DNA from: Hyphomicrobiales bacterium
Lineage (GTDB): Bacteria; Pseudomonadota; Alphaproteobacteria; Rhizobiales; Beijerinckiaceae
Direction: 5' to 3'
DNA: 41,081 nt
NCBI GenBank assembly: GCA_003963405.1
Contig: RXIY01000041.1
Location: 1 to 41,081 of the forward strand
Part shown: one piece after another, positions 24,558-32,154 of the stretch
How the letters are laid out: the number at the start of each line of letters is the position of its first letter
Position numbering within the stretch: the stretch's first letter is position 1
Made by a program: the position numbers and the translations under genes
Notes under the pieces: generated by a model
Told to the model about the DNA's origin: nothing
Seen by the model: the letters and a program-made list of their open reading frames with translations, nothing else
The model's database searches: none

Positions 24558-24815
24558 TTTTTCTTGCCTCGAATTGCTCGATGCGAACCTGCTGAGAAGA
24601 CGCTCGAACCCGGGAGAATAGACCAATAAAAGGTACGCGGCCACGACTATGGCAAGCGTAAAATGGAAAAGGACAAAAGGATTTTTTGCGAGCTTCCAGC
24701 AGGAACTCCCGCGCCCCTAATTGAGCCCCTACGCCAAGGACACAACATTCGAATAGCTTCTTGACGGCCCCCCAATCCATATTCGCGTCGATCCGTCGAA
24801 GAGGAAAAAGCACAC
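24558..24815. other. Divergent kdp regulatory region, left part
   Basis: It holds the promoter of kdpDE and probably that of the small ORFs preceding kdpF. No clear operator repeat was recognised in this part. Confidence 0.35.
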
Positions 24816-24902
24816 ATGTTCGAGCCTCACTCTGTGGCGCTGCCAGCCTTCACGGTTGGGGTTCTGCTCGGCGTTATCTTGTGGGCCGGCCGGATGCGGT
24901 GA
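24816..24902 (+). CDS. Micro-ORF: 28-residue putative membrane peptide upstream of kdp
   Basis: ATG 24816 to TGA 24900-24902 encodes MFEPHSVALPAFTVGVLLGV followed by ILWAGRMR: one hydrophobic helix with a basic end. AGAGGAAAAA lies upstream. Ten nucleotides after its stop a second micro-ORF starts, suggesting coupled translation. Whether it belongs to the Kdp system is unknown. Confidence 0.45.
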   Translation: MFEPHSVALPAFTVGVLLGVILWAGRMR

Positions 24903-24913
24903 AGGAGGAATAC

Positions 24914-25030
24914 ATGACCGGAATATATATCTTAGGCCTCGCCACAATCTGCTTTATCGCGACCCTAAATATTCGCGATGAACTGCGGGCGAGACGAGCG
25001 CAAAAGCGGCACAACCATTTCGAAAAATAG
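24914..25030 (+). CDS. Micro-ORF: 38-residue single-helix membrane peptide
   Basis: ATG 24914 with an excellent GAAGGAGG 5 nt upstream. MTGIYILGLATICFIATLNI forms one helix; the rest is basic (RDELRARRAQKRHNHFEK), so the C-terminus is probably cytoplasmic. The good ribosome site supports translation. A weak GC-rich hairpin (AGCGC...GCGCT) overlaps the stop. It lies ahead of kdpF on the same strand. Confidence 0.55.
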   Translation: MTGIYILGLATICFIATLNIRDELRARRAQKRHNHFEK

Positions 25031-25106
25031 CGCGCTTTGGCGCTTTTGTTCCGTTTCACCGCCAAGCGTCATTCAGCCGATCTCCCCGGGAGCTCTCCGG
25101 GACCGT

Positions 25107-25124
25107 CTTTATGAAACCTTTATG
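25107..25124 (+). promoter_or_regulatory. Possible KdpE operator (direct repeat CTTTATG)
   Basis: CTTTATG occurs at 25107-25113 and again at 25118-25124, 11 bp apart (one helical turn), about 80 nt upstream of the kdpF-like start. Direct T-rich repeats with this phasing are how OmpR-type regulators bind, but the match to a known KdpE box is weak. Confidence 0.25.
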
Positions 25125-25201
25125 CCAAACTGCCAGATTCAGTATGGCCTGCTTACGGACTTTACGCCCATAGTGAAGCGATTTTCCAAGCGGAGCCAAA
25201 C

Positions 25202-25285
25202 ATGCTTGACCTTATCTACCTCGCCCTTGGCGTCGTCATCTTGATCATCATGGGCGCCTACGCCCGTGCCTGCGGGCGGCTTTAA
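25202..25285 (+). CDS. Micro-ORF: 27-residue KdpF-like membrane peptide
   Basis: ATG 25202 to TAA 25283-25285 encodes MLDLIYLALGVVILIIMGAY followed by ARACGRL, one helix with a basic end. It stops 12 nt before the kdpF start. Similar short ORFs ending A-R-A-C-x-R-x are seen ahead of kdpF in some alphaproteobacteria (recollection, not checked). It may be an extra small subunit or a leader of the kdp operon. Confidence 0.6.
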   Translation: MLDLIYLALGVVILIIMGAYARACGRL

Positions 25286-25297
25286 AGGAGTTTCGCC

Positions 25298-25384
25298 GTG
25301 TCGGAACCGATCATCGGCCTGTGCGTCGCCTTGTTGCTCGGCGCTTACCTCGTCTACAGCCTGCTTCATCCGGAAAAGTTCTAA
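25298..25384 (+). CDS. kdpF: KdpF small subunit
   Basis: 28 residues from GTG 25298 with AAAGGAG upstream: MSEPIIGLCVALLLGAYLVY then SLLHPEKF. The single helix and the L-x-x-P-E-K-F end are the KdpF hallmark. KdpF stabilises the KdpFABC complex in the membrane. It is the first canonical gene of the rightward kdp operon, 33 nt before kdpA. Confidence 0.88.
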   Translation: MSEPIIGLCVALLLGAYLVYSLLHPEKF

Positions 25385-25417
25385 TCAGAAGGCTCGGGCT
25401 TGCCCGAGATCAAATCC

Positions 25418-27127
25418 ATGACTTTCGTCGGTTGGGCGCAAATCGCCCTTGTGCTCGCGGCCGTCATCGCGGCGGCGATCCCGCTCAGCGCTTATATCGC
25501 GCGCGTGCTTGGGGGCGAACGTACCTTCTTGTCGCCAATCCTCGCCCCGGTGGAGCGCATCTTTTACAAGTTTTCCGGGGTCGACCCGTCGCGCGAACAA
25601 GGTTGGCTCGCCTATGCAATGGCGATGCTCGCCTTTAGCATCGCAGGTTTCGTGTCTCTTTATTCCATACAGCGCTTGCAGGGGTACTTGCCTCTGAATC
25701 CTCAAGGGTTCAGCGGCGTGCCGTCTGATCTCGCCTTCAACACCTCTGTTAGTTTTCTCACCAACACGAACTGGCAGAATTACAGCGGCGAATCGACCAT
25801 GAGCCATCTCAGCCAGATGCTCGGGTTGACGGTTCACAATTTTCTGTCCGCCGCGACTGGCCTCGCCATGGCCTTTGCGCTGGTGCGGGGATTTTCGCGC
25901 GCGGAATCACCAACTGTCGGCAATTTCTGGGTCGATCTGACGCGATCGACGCTGTATGTGCTGCTCCCCCTCTCCATCGTAATGGCTCTTCTCCTCGTCG
26001 CGCTCGGCGTCCCGCAGACGCTGACCGGATCGGTGGAAGCCACGACGCTCGAAGGCGCCAAACAGGTGATCGCCCTCGGTCCCATGGCGAGCCAGGAGGC
26101 GATCAAGGAGCTCGGCACCAATGGCGGCGGCTTCTTCAACGCCAACTCAGCGCATCCGTTTGAGAACCCGAACGCCTGGTCCAATCTGCTCGAGATCTGG
26201 GCGCTTCTGGTCATCCCCTTCGCGACTGTGTTTGCGTTCGGGCGAGCCGTGCTCGACTTTCGGCAGGGCCGCGCCATCGCCATCACCATGGGGATTGTCC
26301 TGGTCGCGGGCGTCTTCATCGCCTATTGGGCCGAAGGCGCCGGGAATCCGTTGCTGACCGCGATTGGCGTCGATCCGTCTCCCGGCAATATGGAAGGCAA
26401 GGAGGTCCGCTTCGGCGTCGCCACCAGCGCCCTCTTCGCCGCTGCGACCACCGGAACGAGCACCGGCGCCGTCAATTCAATGCATGACTCCTTCATGCCT
26501 TTCGGCGGTCTGGTGCCCATGTTCAACATGCTGATGGGCAGCATTGCCCCTGGTGGCGTTGGCGCCGGTCTTTATGGCTTCCTGGTCCTGGCGGTCGTCG
26601 CCGTCTTCGTCGGCGGCCTGATGGTCGGGCGCACGCCGGAGTATCTGGGCAAAAAGATCGAAGCCCGCGAAATCAAGCTCGCGATGCTTGCCGTCCTCAT
26701 CTATCCGATCACGGTGCTCGGCTTTTCCGCCGCGTCAGTGATGTTGCAGACCGGCCTTGCCAGCCTGAACAACGCCGGTCCGCACGGCTTGTCGGAGATC
26801 CTCTACGCTTTTGCGTCGACGAACGATAATAATGGCTCCGCGTTCGCGGGCCTCACTGGCAATACGCCGTGGTACAACACCACGCTCGGCATTGCCATGC
26901 TGCTCGGTCGCTTCGCCTTTGTCGTCCCGGTGCTGGCGATGGCGGGATCCTTTGCGGCGAAGAAGAAGGCGGCTCCCTCCGCCGGCGCCTTCCCGACGCA
27001 TGGTCCACTGTTCGTCGGCCTGCTCATCGGCGTGATCTTCATCCTCTACCTTCTGCAATATTTTCCGGCGCTCGCGCTCGGACCCATCGTCGAACATTTC
27101 GCGATGGATGCAGGCAAGGTCTTTTAA
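25418..27127 (+). CDS. kdpA: KdpA potassium-channel-like subunit
   Basis: 569 residues from ATG 25418 ([20 protein letters not shown]). KdpA holds the K+ selectivity filter. Its four filter loops are visible: [54 protein letters not shown] and [16 protein letters not shown]. About ten hydrophobic segments and the full family length are present. The ribosome site is weak, consistent with translational coupling to kdpF. kdpB follows after 14 nt. Confidence 0.96.
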   Translation: MTFVGWAQIALVLAAVIAAAIPLSAYIARVLGGERTFLSPILAPVERIFYKFSGVDPSREQGWLAYAMAMLAFSIAGFVSLYSIQRLQGYLPLNPQGFSGVPSDLAFNTSVSFLTNTNWQNYSGESTMSHLSQMLGLTVHNFLSAATGLAMAFALVRGFSRAESPTVGNFWVDLTRSTLYVLLPLSIVMALLLVALGVPQTLTGSVEATTLEGAKQVIALGPMASQEAIKELGTNGGGFFNANSAHPFENPNAWSNLLEIWALLVIPFATVFAFGRAVLDFRQGRAIAITMGIVLVAGVFIAYWAEGAGNPLLTAIGVDPSPGNMEGKEVRFGVATSALFAAATTGTSTGAVNSMHDSFMPFGGLVPMFNMLMGSIAPGGVGAGLYGFLVLAVVAVFVGGLMVGRTPEYLGKKIEAREIKLAMLAVLIYPITVLGFSAASVMLQTGLASLNNAGPHGLSEILYAFASTNDNNGSAFAGLTGNTPWYNTTLGIAMLLGRFAFVVPVLAMAGSFAAKKKAAPSAGAFPTHGPLFVGLLIGVIFILYLLQYFPALALGPIVEHFAMDAGKVF

Positions 27128-27141
27128 CGGAGTCGACACTC

Positions 27142-29238
27142 ATGTCTTCGAAAGTCGCCGCTCCCGGCCTCTTCGATCGGGCAATTATCCAGCGCGCGTC
27201 CATCGACGCGTTCAGAAAACTCGATCCACGCCAATTGGCGCGCAATCCGGTGATCTTCGTCACCGAAGTGGTGTCAGTGGTCGTCACCCTGATTTTCATC
27301 CGCGATGTCGCCGCCGGGAATGGAGCCGCTCTGTTCACGGGGCAGATTGCGGCCTGGCTGTGGTTCACGGGGCTTTTCGCCAATTTTGCCGAAGCTGTCG
27401 CCGAAGGGCGCGGTAAGGCGCAAGCCGACGCGCTGCGCAAGACCCGGACCGACACGCATGCGAAGCGGCTGGTCGATCCCGAGGGCAAAAGCGGCATGAG
27501 GGACGTCGTCGAGGGCGTATCCGCGCTCGATTTAAGGGTCGGCGACATCGTCCTTGTCGAGCCTGGCGACCTGATCCCCGGCGACGGCGAGATCATCGAG
27601 GGCGTGGCCTCCGTGAATGAATCCGCGATAACCGGCGAGTCCGCGCCTGTGATTCGCGAGGCCGGCGGCGACCGCTCGGCCGTCACCGGCGGCACGACCG
27701 TGCTTTCCGACTGGATCAGGGTCAAGATCACCGCCGCGCCCGGATCAACCTTCATCGATCGCATGATCGCTCTCGTGGAGGGCGCGCAGCGCCAGAAGAC
27801 CCCCAATGAGCTCGCCCTTTCGATCCTGCTGTCCGGCTTGACGATCATCTTTCTCATCGTCTGCGTGACCCTGTGGCCGCTCGCCGCCTATTCCGGGACG
27901 ACGCTGACCCTCAGCGTGCTCATCGCCCTGCTCGTCTGCCTGATCCCGACGACCATCGGCGGCCTGCTGTCCGCGATCGGCATCGCCGGCATGGACCGGC
28001 TCATCCGGTTCAACGTCATCGCCACCTCCGGCCGCGCCGTCGAGGCGGCGGGCGACGTCGACACGCTGCTGCTCGACAAGACCGGGACGATCACCTTCGG
28101 CAACCGCATGGCGGATGAATTCATCCCGGTCGGCGGCGTGTCGGAATATACTCTGGCTGAAGCCGTGATGCTTGCGTCGCTTGCCGACGAAACTCCTGAG
28201 GGCCGCTCCATCGTCGGTTTGGCGAAGAGCCGCTATGCATTGCCCGCGCCGACTCTTGCCGCAGACGCGCGGGTTGTGCCCTTTTCGGCGCACACGCGGA
28301 TTTCCGGGGTCGATCTTCTCGGCCGCTCGCTGCGAAAAGGCGCTGTCGACGCGGTTGTGAAGCAGACCATTGGCCAGTCGGAGATGGCGGGCGCAGCCAA
28401 CGACGTTCTGGACCGCGCGCACGTCCCGGAGGACTTCACCCGTACTGTCGATCGTATCTCCCGCGCCGGCGGCACGCCTCTCGCCGTGTCGGAAAACGGA
28501 CGGCTGCTCGGCGTCGTGCATCTCAAGGACATTATCAAGCCGGACATCAAGGCGCGTTTCGCCGCCTTGCGCGCCATGGGCATCAAGACCGTAATGGTCA
28601 CGGGCGACAATCCGGTCACGGCCGCGGCCATCGCCGGCGAAGCCGGCGTCGACGACTTCATTGCTCAGGCCACGCCCGAGGACAAGCTCGCCTATATCCG
28701 AAAGGAGCAGCAGGGCGGCCGTCTGATCGCCATGTGCGGCGACGGCACCAACGATGCCCCGGCCCTCGCGCAGGCGGACGTCGGCGTCGCCATGCAGACG
28801 GGGACGCAGGCGGCGCGCGAGGCCGGAAACATGGTCGATCTCGACAGCGATCCGACCAAGCTCATCGAGATCGTCGAAATCGGCAAACAGCTGCTGATGA
28901 CGCGCGGATCTCTGACGACCTTTTCCATCGCCAATGACGTCGCGAAATATTTCGCGATTATTCCGGCGCTGTTCGTCGTCACCTATCCGGAGCTTGAGGC
29001 CATCAACATCATGAAGCTCGCGTCGCCGCAGTCGGCGATCCTGTCCGCGGTGATCTTCAACGCACTGATTATCATCGCGTTGATCCCCCTGGCCCTGAAA
29101 GGGGTCGCCTATCGTCCGGTCGGCGCTGCGAAGCTCTTGCGCCGCAACCTCCTCATCTACGGTCTCGGCGGCGTCATCGTGCCCTTCATCGGAATCAAGG
29201 TGATCGATGTGGCCGTCTCCTTCCTGCATCTTGCGTGA
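27142..29238 (+). CDS. kdpB: KdpB P-type ATPase subunit
   Basis: 698 residues from ATG 27142. P-type ATPase motifs: TGES at 164-167, phosphorylated Asp312 in [14 protein letters not shown], the K-G-A segment ([11 protein letters not shown]), [20 protein letters not shown] and the hinge [20 protein letters not shown]. These match KdpB. Together with KdpA, KdpC and KdpF it drives ATP-dependent, high-affinity K+ uptake. Ser in TGES, at the position corresponding to Ser162 of E. coli KdpB, is conserved, so inhibitory phosphorylation at high K+ is possible. kdpC begins 9 nt downstream. Confidence 0.97.
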   Translation: MSSKVAAPGLFDRAIIQRASIDAFRKLDPRQLARNPVIFVTEVVSVVVTLIFIRDVAAGNGAALFTGQIAAWLWFTGLFANFAEAVAEGRGKAQADALRKTRTDTHAKRLVDPEGKSGMRDVVEGVSALDLRVGDIVLVEPGDLIPGDGEIIEGVASVNESAITGESAPVIREAGGDRSAVTGGTTVLSDWIRVKITAAPGSTFIDRMIALVEGAQRQKTPNELALSILLSGLTIIFLIVCVTLWPLAAYSGTTLTLSVLIALLVCLIPTTIGGLLSAIGIAGMDRLIRFNVIATSGRAVEAAGDVDTLLLDKTGTITFGNRMADEFIPVGGVSEYTLAEAVMLASLADETPEGRSIVGLAKSRYALPAPTLAADARVVPFSAHTRISGVDLLGRSLRKGAVDAVVKQTIGQSEMAGAANDVLDRAHVPEDFTRTVDRISRAGGTPLAVSENGRLLGVVHLKDIIKPDIKARFAALRAMGIKTVMVTGDNPVTAAAIAGEAGVDDFIAQATPEDKLAYIRKEQQGGRLIAMCGDGTNDAPALAQADVGVAMQTGTQAAREAGNMVDLDSDPTKLIEIVEIGKQLLMTRGSLTTFSIANDVAKYFAIIPALFVVTYPELEAINIMKLASPQSAILSAVIFNALIIIALIPLALKGVAYRPVGAAKLLRRNLLIYGLGGVIVPFIGIKVIDVAVSFLHLA

Positions 29239-29247
29239 GGATCGATC

Positions 29248-29898
29248 ATGCTCTCACAAATTCGACCCGCGATCGTCATGATCGTTTTGTTCACTGCCCT
29301 CACGGGACTTGCTTACCCCCTCGCGATTACCGGCATCGCTCAGCTGACGATGTTGGGAAAGGCTAATGGGAGCCTCATTGAGCGTGATGGCGCCGTCATC
29401 GGCTCGAGCCTGATCGGTCAGAACTTCCTCTCCGATCGCTATTTCCATGGGCGTCCTTCGGCAACGACCGGCCCGGATCCGGCGGACCCCGCGAAGATCA
29501 TCGACGCGCCTTACAATGCGTCGAATTCTATGGGCTCCAACCTTGGCCCAACCTCGAAGAAGCTAGTTGACCGGGTGAATGCATCGATCGAGGCAGAGTT
29601 CGCGGCAGGGCGCATCGACGTGGTCGCAGCGGACGCGGTGACGACCTCCGCCTCCGGTCTCGATCCGCACATTTCGCCGCAATATGCGTTGGCTCAGGTT
29701 CCTTCTGTCGCGAAAGCGCGCGATCTGCCAGAACAGAAGGTGCGCCTCCTCGTCGAGGAATACACGGAAGCGCGCGTCGCCGGCGTCATCGGAGAGCCGC
29801 GCGTAAATGTGCTGCAGCTGAACCTGGCCCTGGACGGCGTACACTGTTCGATCTCGATGACACGCAGGCGGAAAAACTCCGAAGGTCCCAGTGATTAG
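29248..29898 (+). CDS. kdpC: KdpC subunit
   Basis: 216 residues. One N-terminal membrane helix ([20 protein letters not shown]), then the periplasmic KdpC domain: [60 protein letters not shown], and the final [12 protein letters not shown]. Beyond this usual end about 20 extra residues follow ([19 protein letters not shown]), perhaps because the original stop was lost when downstream DNA changed. The next sequence is a decayed kdpE. Confidence 0.93.
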   Translation: MLSQIRPAIVMIVLFTALTGLAYPLAITGIAQLTMLGKANGSLIERDGAVIGSSLIGQNFLSDRYFHGRPSATTGPDPADPAKIIDAPYNASNSMGSNLGPTSKKLVDRVNASIEAEFAAGRIDVVAADAVTTSASGLDPHISPQYALAQVPSVAKARDLPEQKVRLLVEEYTEARVAGVIGEPRVNVLQLNLALDGVHCSISMTRRRKNSEGPSD

Positions 29899-29944
29899 GT
29901 CGCTCGAGGGCCTTTTCCGCTCCCAACTCGAACGAGTTTGACAG

Positions 29945-30081
29945 CCGGAAGAGAAAACTTGCAAGTCAGCCGTGGATTCTCGTCATCGACAACGAACCAG
30001 GAATCCATCGCCTTTAAGGCCGGCTCTGGAATCTTGCGCACATGAAACAATCAACGCGACGACGGGGCGGCAGGCGCTGAA
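29945..30081 (+). pseudogene. Decayed N-terminal fragment of a second kdpE
   Basis: One frame reads ASQPWILVIDNEPGIHRL then stop. A one-base shift continues LRPALESCAHETINATTGRQ then ALNV. This matches the KdpE N-terminus segment by segment (compare RILVVDDEPQIHRVLKPALT and LEALTGRQALKM in the intact copy). The fragment stops where a truncated IS481-like element begins. It lies directly after kdpC, where kdpDE usually sits. Confidence 0.75.
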
Positions 30082-30692
30082 TGTTTGATCCCGGGGTTTG
30101 GTGGTGCAATCTTATCCAGCGGCTGGAAGGATGCGCTATGGGCCAGGTTCTCCACGGGAGCGCCCGCACGACAGAGGCGGTGCGTCGAGCGATACAACAT
30201 AGTCAAGAGAGCCTGAGAGCCCTCGCCAAGCGGTATGGCGTCAACCAGAAGACGATCGCCAAATGGAAGAAGCGGGCCTCGGTTTGCGATGAACGGACCG
30301 CGCCGAAAGAGGCCGAATCGACGGTTCTGATGATCGAGGAGGAGGCAATCATTGTCGCCTTCCGCCGTCACACGCTGCCGCCTTTGGACGACTGCCTCTA
30401 TGCGCTTCAGGCGACGCTTCCGCATCTGACGCGTTCGTCGCTGCATCGCTGCTTCCAGCGCCACGGCATTTCACGGTTGCCCAATGTCGAGGGCGAGGTT
30501 TCCGCCAAGCGGAAGTTCAAAGCCTATCCAATCAGCTATTTCCATATCGACATCGCCGAAGTTCGCACGGCCGAAGGCAAACTCTACATGTTAGTGGCGA
30601 TCGACCGCACGTCGAAATTTGCCTTCGTCGAGCTGCACGAGAAGGCCACGACGCGGATCGCTGCCGATTTCCTGTTCGCGTTGATCAAGGCC
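30082..30692 (+). mobile_element. Truncated IS481-family insertion sequence
   Basis: The left end probably begins near TGTTTGATCCCGGGGTTTGG (30082), where the kdpE remnant ends. The transposase frame (from ATG 30138) has the N-terminal HTH (HSQESLRALAKRYGVNQKTI, AKWKKR) and the start of the catalytic core with Asp residues (YFHIDIAEVRTAEGKLYMLV, AIDRTSKFAFVEL). It diverges after FLFALIKA near 30692, before the second Asp and the Glu, so it cannot be active. The right end is missing. Confidence 0.8.
30138..30692 (+). pseudogene. IS481-family transposase, C-terminally truncated
   Basis: Starts MGQVLHGSARTTEAVRRAIQ; lacks the C-terminal third of the DDE domain. The open frame runs on to 30785 through unrelated sequence that overlaps the hemP-containing repeat, which shows the junction point. 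See the element entry for motifs. Confidence 0.8.
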
Positions 30693-30763
30693 GATCAAAG
30701 GCCTCTTGCGCTGCGTCATACATTCTGTGTCATTTTCTTGCGATCGGAAGGGCAGCGCCGCGT

Positions 30764-31345
30764 CCAAGTCACTTCGTCAGGATGAGTTTGTTCTTGGTTG
30801 TGATACGCAGACGATACCGCTCTCCATCATGGAAAATGATTGCCTCTACGGCGTCCGCGATGAGTTCGCGTGCAACATATTCTCTCGGGAGAAACTCCGG
30901 CGACCCAGCTGGTAAGGCGGGCAGTTCTTCGTCCTGTGTTTCTGACATTGCCTCTCGTCTCGCTTTACCGGCACGCTGAAGCAAGTCAGTCGCATCGTCA
31001 ACACCTAATAGCGTTGATTGGAAGTCGAGCAATTTTCAAATCGTTCCAATTCTGCAGCGGATCCAGGCAAGACCGGGAAAAAGGAATCGGATTTAAATAT
31101 CTTATTGAAATTTGGATGCGCACGCTATCAGCGCGCAGCGAAAAGCGCGCGTAGCAGCACTGCAATCGTCGCGCTATTGTGGAGAAACGCGAGGCGATCG
31201 GCGCCAGATTGCCTGAGGCGAAGCCCGCAACGATCGCGCTATTGAAGCCGACCGCGACGTCGAAATTAGAACGGATGAAGCGAAATGAGAGAGCGCGAGA
31301 ATATCAGCGAAGCCGTCGAACCTGCCTTCCAGCAGAACGCTATCG
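30764..31345 (-). repeat. Direct repeat R1 (hemP + P-type ATPase 3' end), left copy
   Basis: This ~580-bp segment aligns along its length with 39590-40180 in the same orientation. The first ~270 bp (hemP) are nearly identical; the remainder (ATPase end) is more diverged. The two copies flank the TonB receptor-piuC-exbBD-tonB operon. Confidence 0.85.
30769..30948 (-). CDS. hemP: HemP-like hemin uptake protein, copy 1
   Basis: 59 residues from ATG 30948 with GAGAGG just upstream. The C-terminus AIIFHDGERYRLRITTKNKL then ILTK is the HemP signature (H-x-G-x-x-Y-x-L-R-x-T-x-x-x-K-L-I-L-T-K). HemP proteins are small regulators or accessories needed for hemin/iron uptake expression in several alpha- and betaproteobacteria. 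It retains the conserved Tyr that copy 2 has lost. Confidence 0.82.
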   Translation of the reverse strand: MSETQDEELPALPAGSPEFLPREYVARELIADAVEAIIFHDGERYRLRITTKNKLILTK

Positions 31346-31372
31346 GCGACGTAGACCCGAGTCAAAGGCTCG
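31100..31372 (-). pseudogene. 3' remnant of a heavy-metal P-type ATPase (inside R1 left copy)
   Basis: Frameshifted pieces match the C-terminus of the ATPase at 39955: VLLEGRFDGFADILALS, then in another frame FIRSNFDVAVGFNSAIVAGF and ASGNLAPIAS. The remainder of the gene is absent. Upstream it abuts a TonB receptor N-terminal remnant near 31373. Confidence 0.7.
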
Positions 31373-31666
31373 TTACCGTCCGGAGCCGTTGATGCCGGCG
31401 GCGCTTCTCAGAGCCCGACTAATCGACGTCGGACTCAGGTCATTCAGCGCTCGGTGAGGTAAGACCGTGACGCTGCCGGGCACTTCCATGATTGGCTTCT
31501 TTTCGCCAGTCGGTCCAGTCGCGCAAGTGGCGGAATAACCACGCTCGCTAGCCTGGCATTGGGGCTGGCCCACGACCTTCCGGCCGGCATTGTATGGCGT
31601 TGCAAGCGCGCCAGCAATGAAGCTGATCATGCAAACACTTATGCTCGTAGCTGTAAGAGGAATCAT
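31373..31666 (-). pseudogene. N-terminal remnant of a TonB-dependent receptor
   Basis: From ATG 31666: signal-like MIPLTATSISVCMISFIAGA, then a spacer, then the start of a plug domain: PIMEVPGSVTVLPHRALNDL followed by SPTSISRALRSAAGI. These lines match the plug opening of siderophore receptors (P-x-x-x-V-P-x-S-V-T-V-x-P...A-L-R-x-x-x-G-I). A stop follows within a few codons and the barrel is missing. Confidence 0.75.
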
Positions 31667-32154
31667 TTGGACACCCAAGTTGACGCGCCGCCGCTTGTCG
31701 GCGACCCTTGGGCCTAAAGTATCAGCGCAGCCGCTTCGCGCGTCAATGAAGGCGCCGACCGGCACGGCCAGCGTAAGGTCCTCTCCGCGTCGTCGGCAAG
31801 ATCGGATCGAAAGAGCCACAGTTGATCCTCCGTGAGAGATCCAACGATGCCAGCGACCCGTCAACCAGGGGCTAACCGGGGGCGATCTTGATTGGAAGCC
31901 TTCCAGGTTTGCAGTGGGCTTCCTTGTAGGAAACAGTTCATTCCCCCCTTGCTGATCTTCGCTTTAGGACTTTACTTTGCTGTCTGCACCGCCACACACA
32001 TGGAAGTCTTCTAACTTTCAAACTCGACTTTCTTCTTGAGTGTGCGCACAAGCGGATTCTAAACACGACTTATTGAAGCGATCAGCAAGCCAGCCACGGC
32101 GACTCGCCTAGCCAGCCAGCAGCGTAGCAAAGTCTGCATGGCAGGAGAACTCAG
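31667..32154. other. Promoter region of the TonB receptor operon
   Basis: About 490 nt without a gene. It should hold the promoter of the iron operon. I looked for a 19-bp Fur box and for the alphaproteobacterial Irr (ICE) and RirA (IRO) motifs and saw no convincing match by eye. Confidence 0.4.

Noticed and set aside
27745-29229. 494-codon open frame on the minus strand
   Set aside because: It lies antisense to kdpB, whose P-type ATPase motifs are unambiguous. The antisense product is Arg/Asp/Gly-rich without family features; it is a codon-bias shadow.
31667-32154. Fur, Irr or RirA operator upstream of the TonB receptor
   Set aside because: No stretch matched the 19-bp Fur, ICE or IRO motifs convincingly by eye; a matrix scan would be needed.
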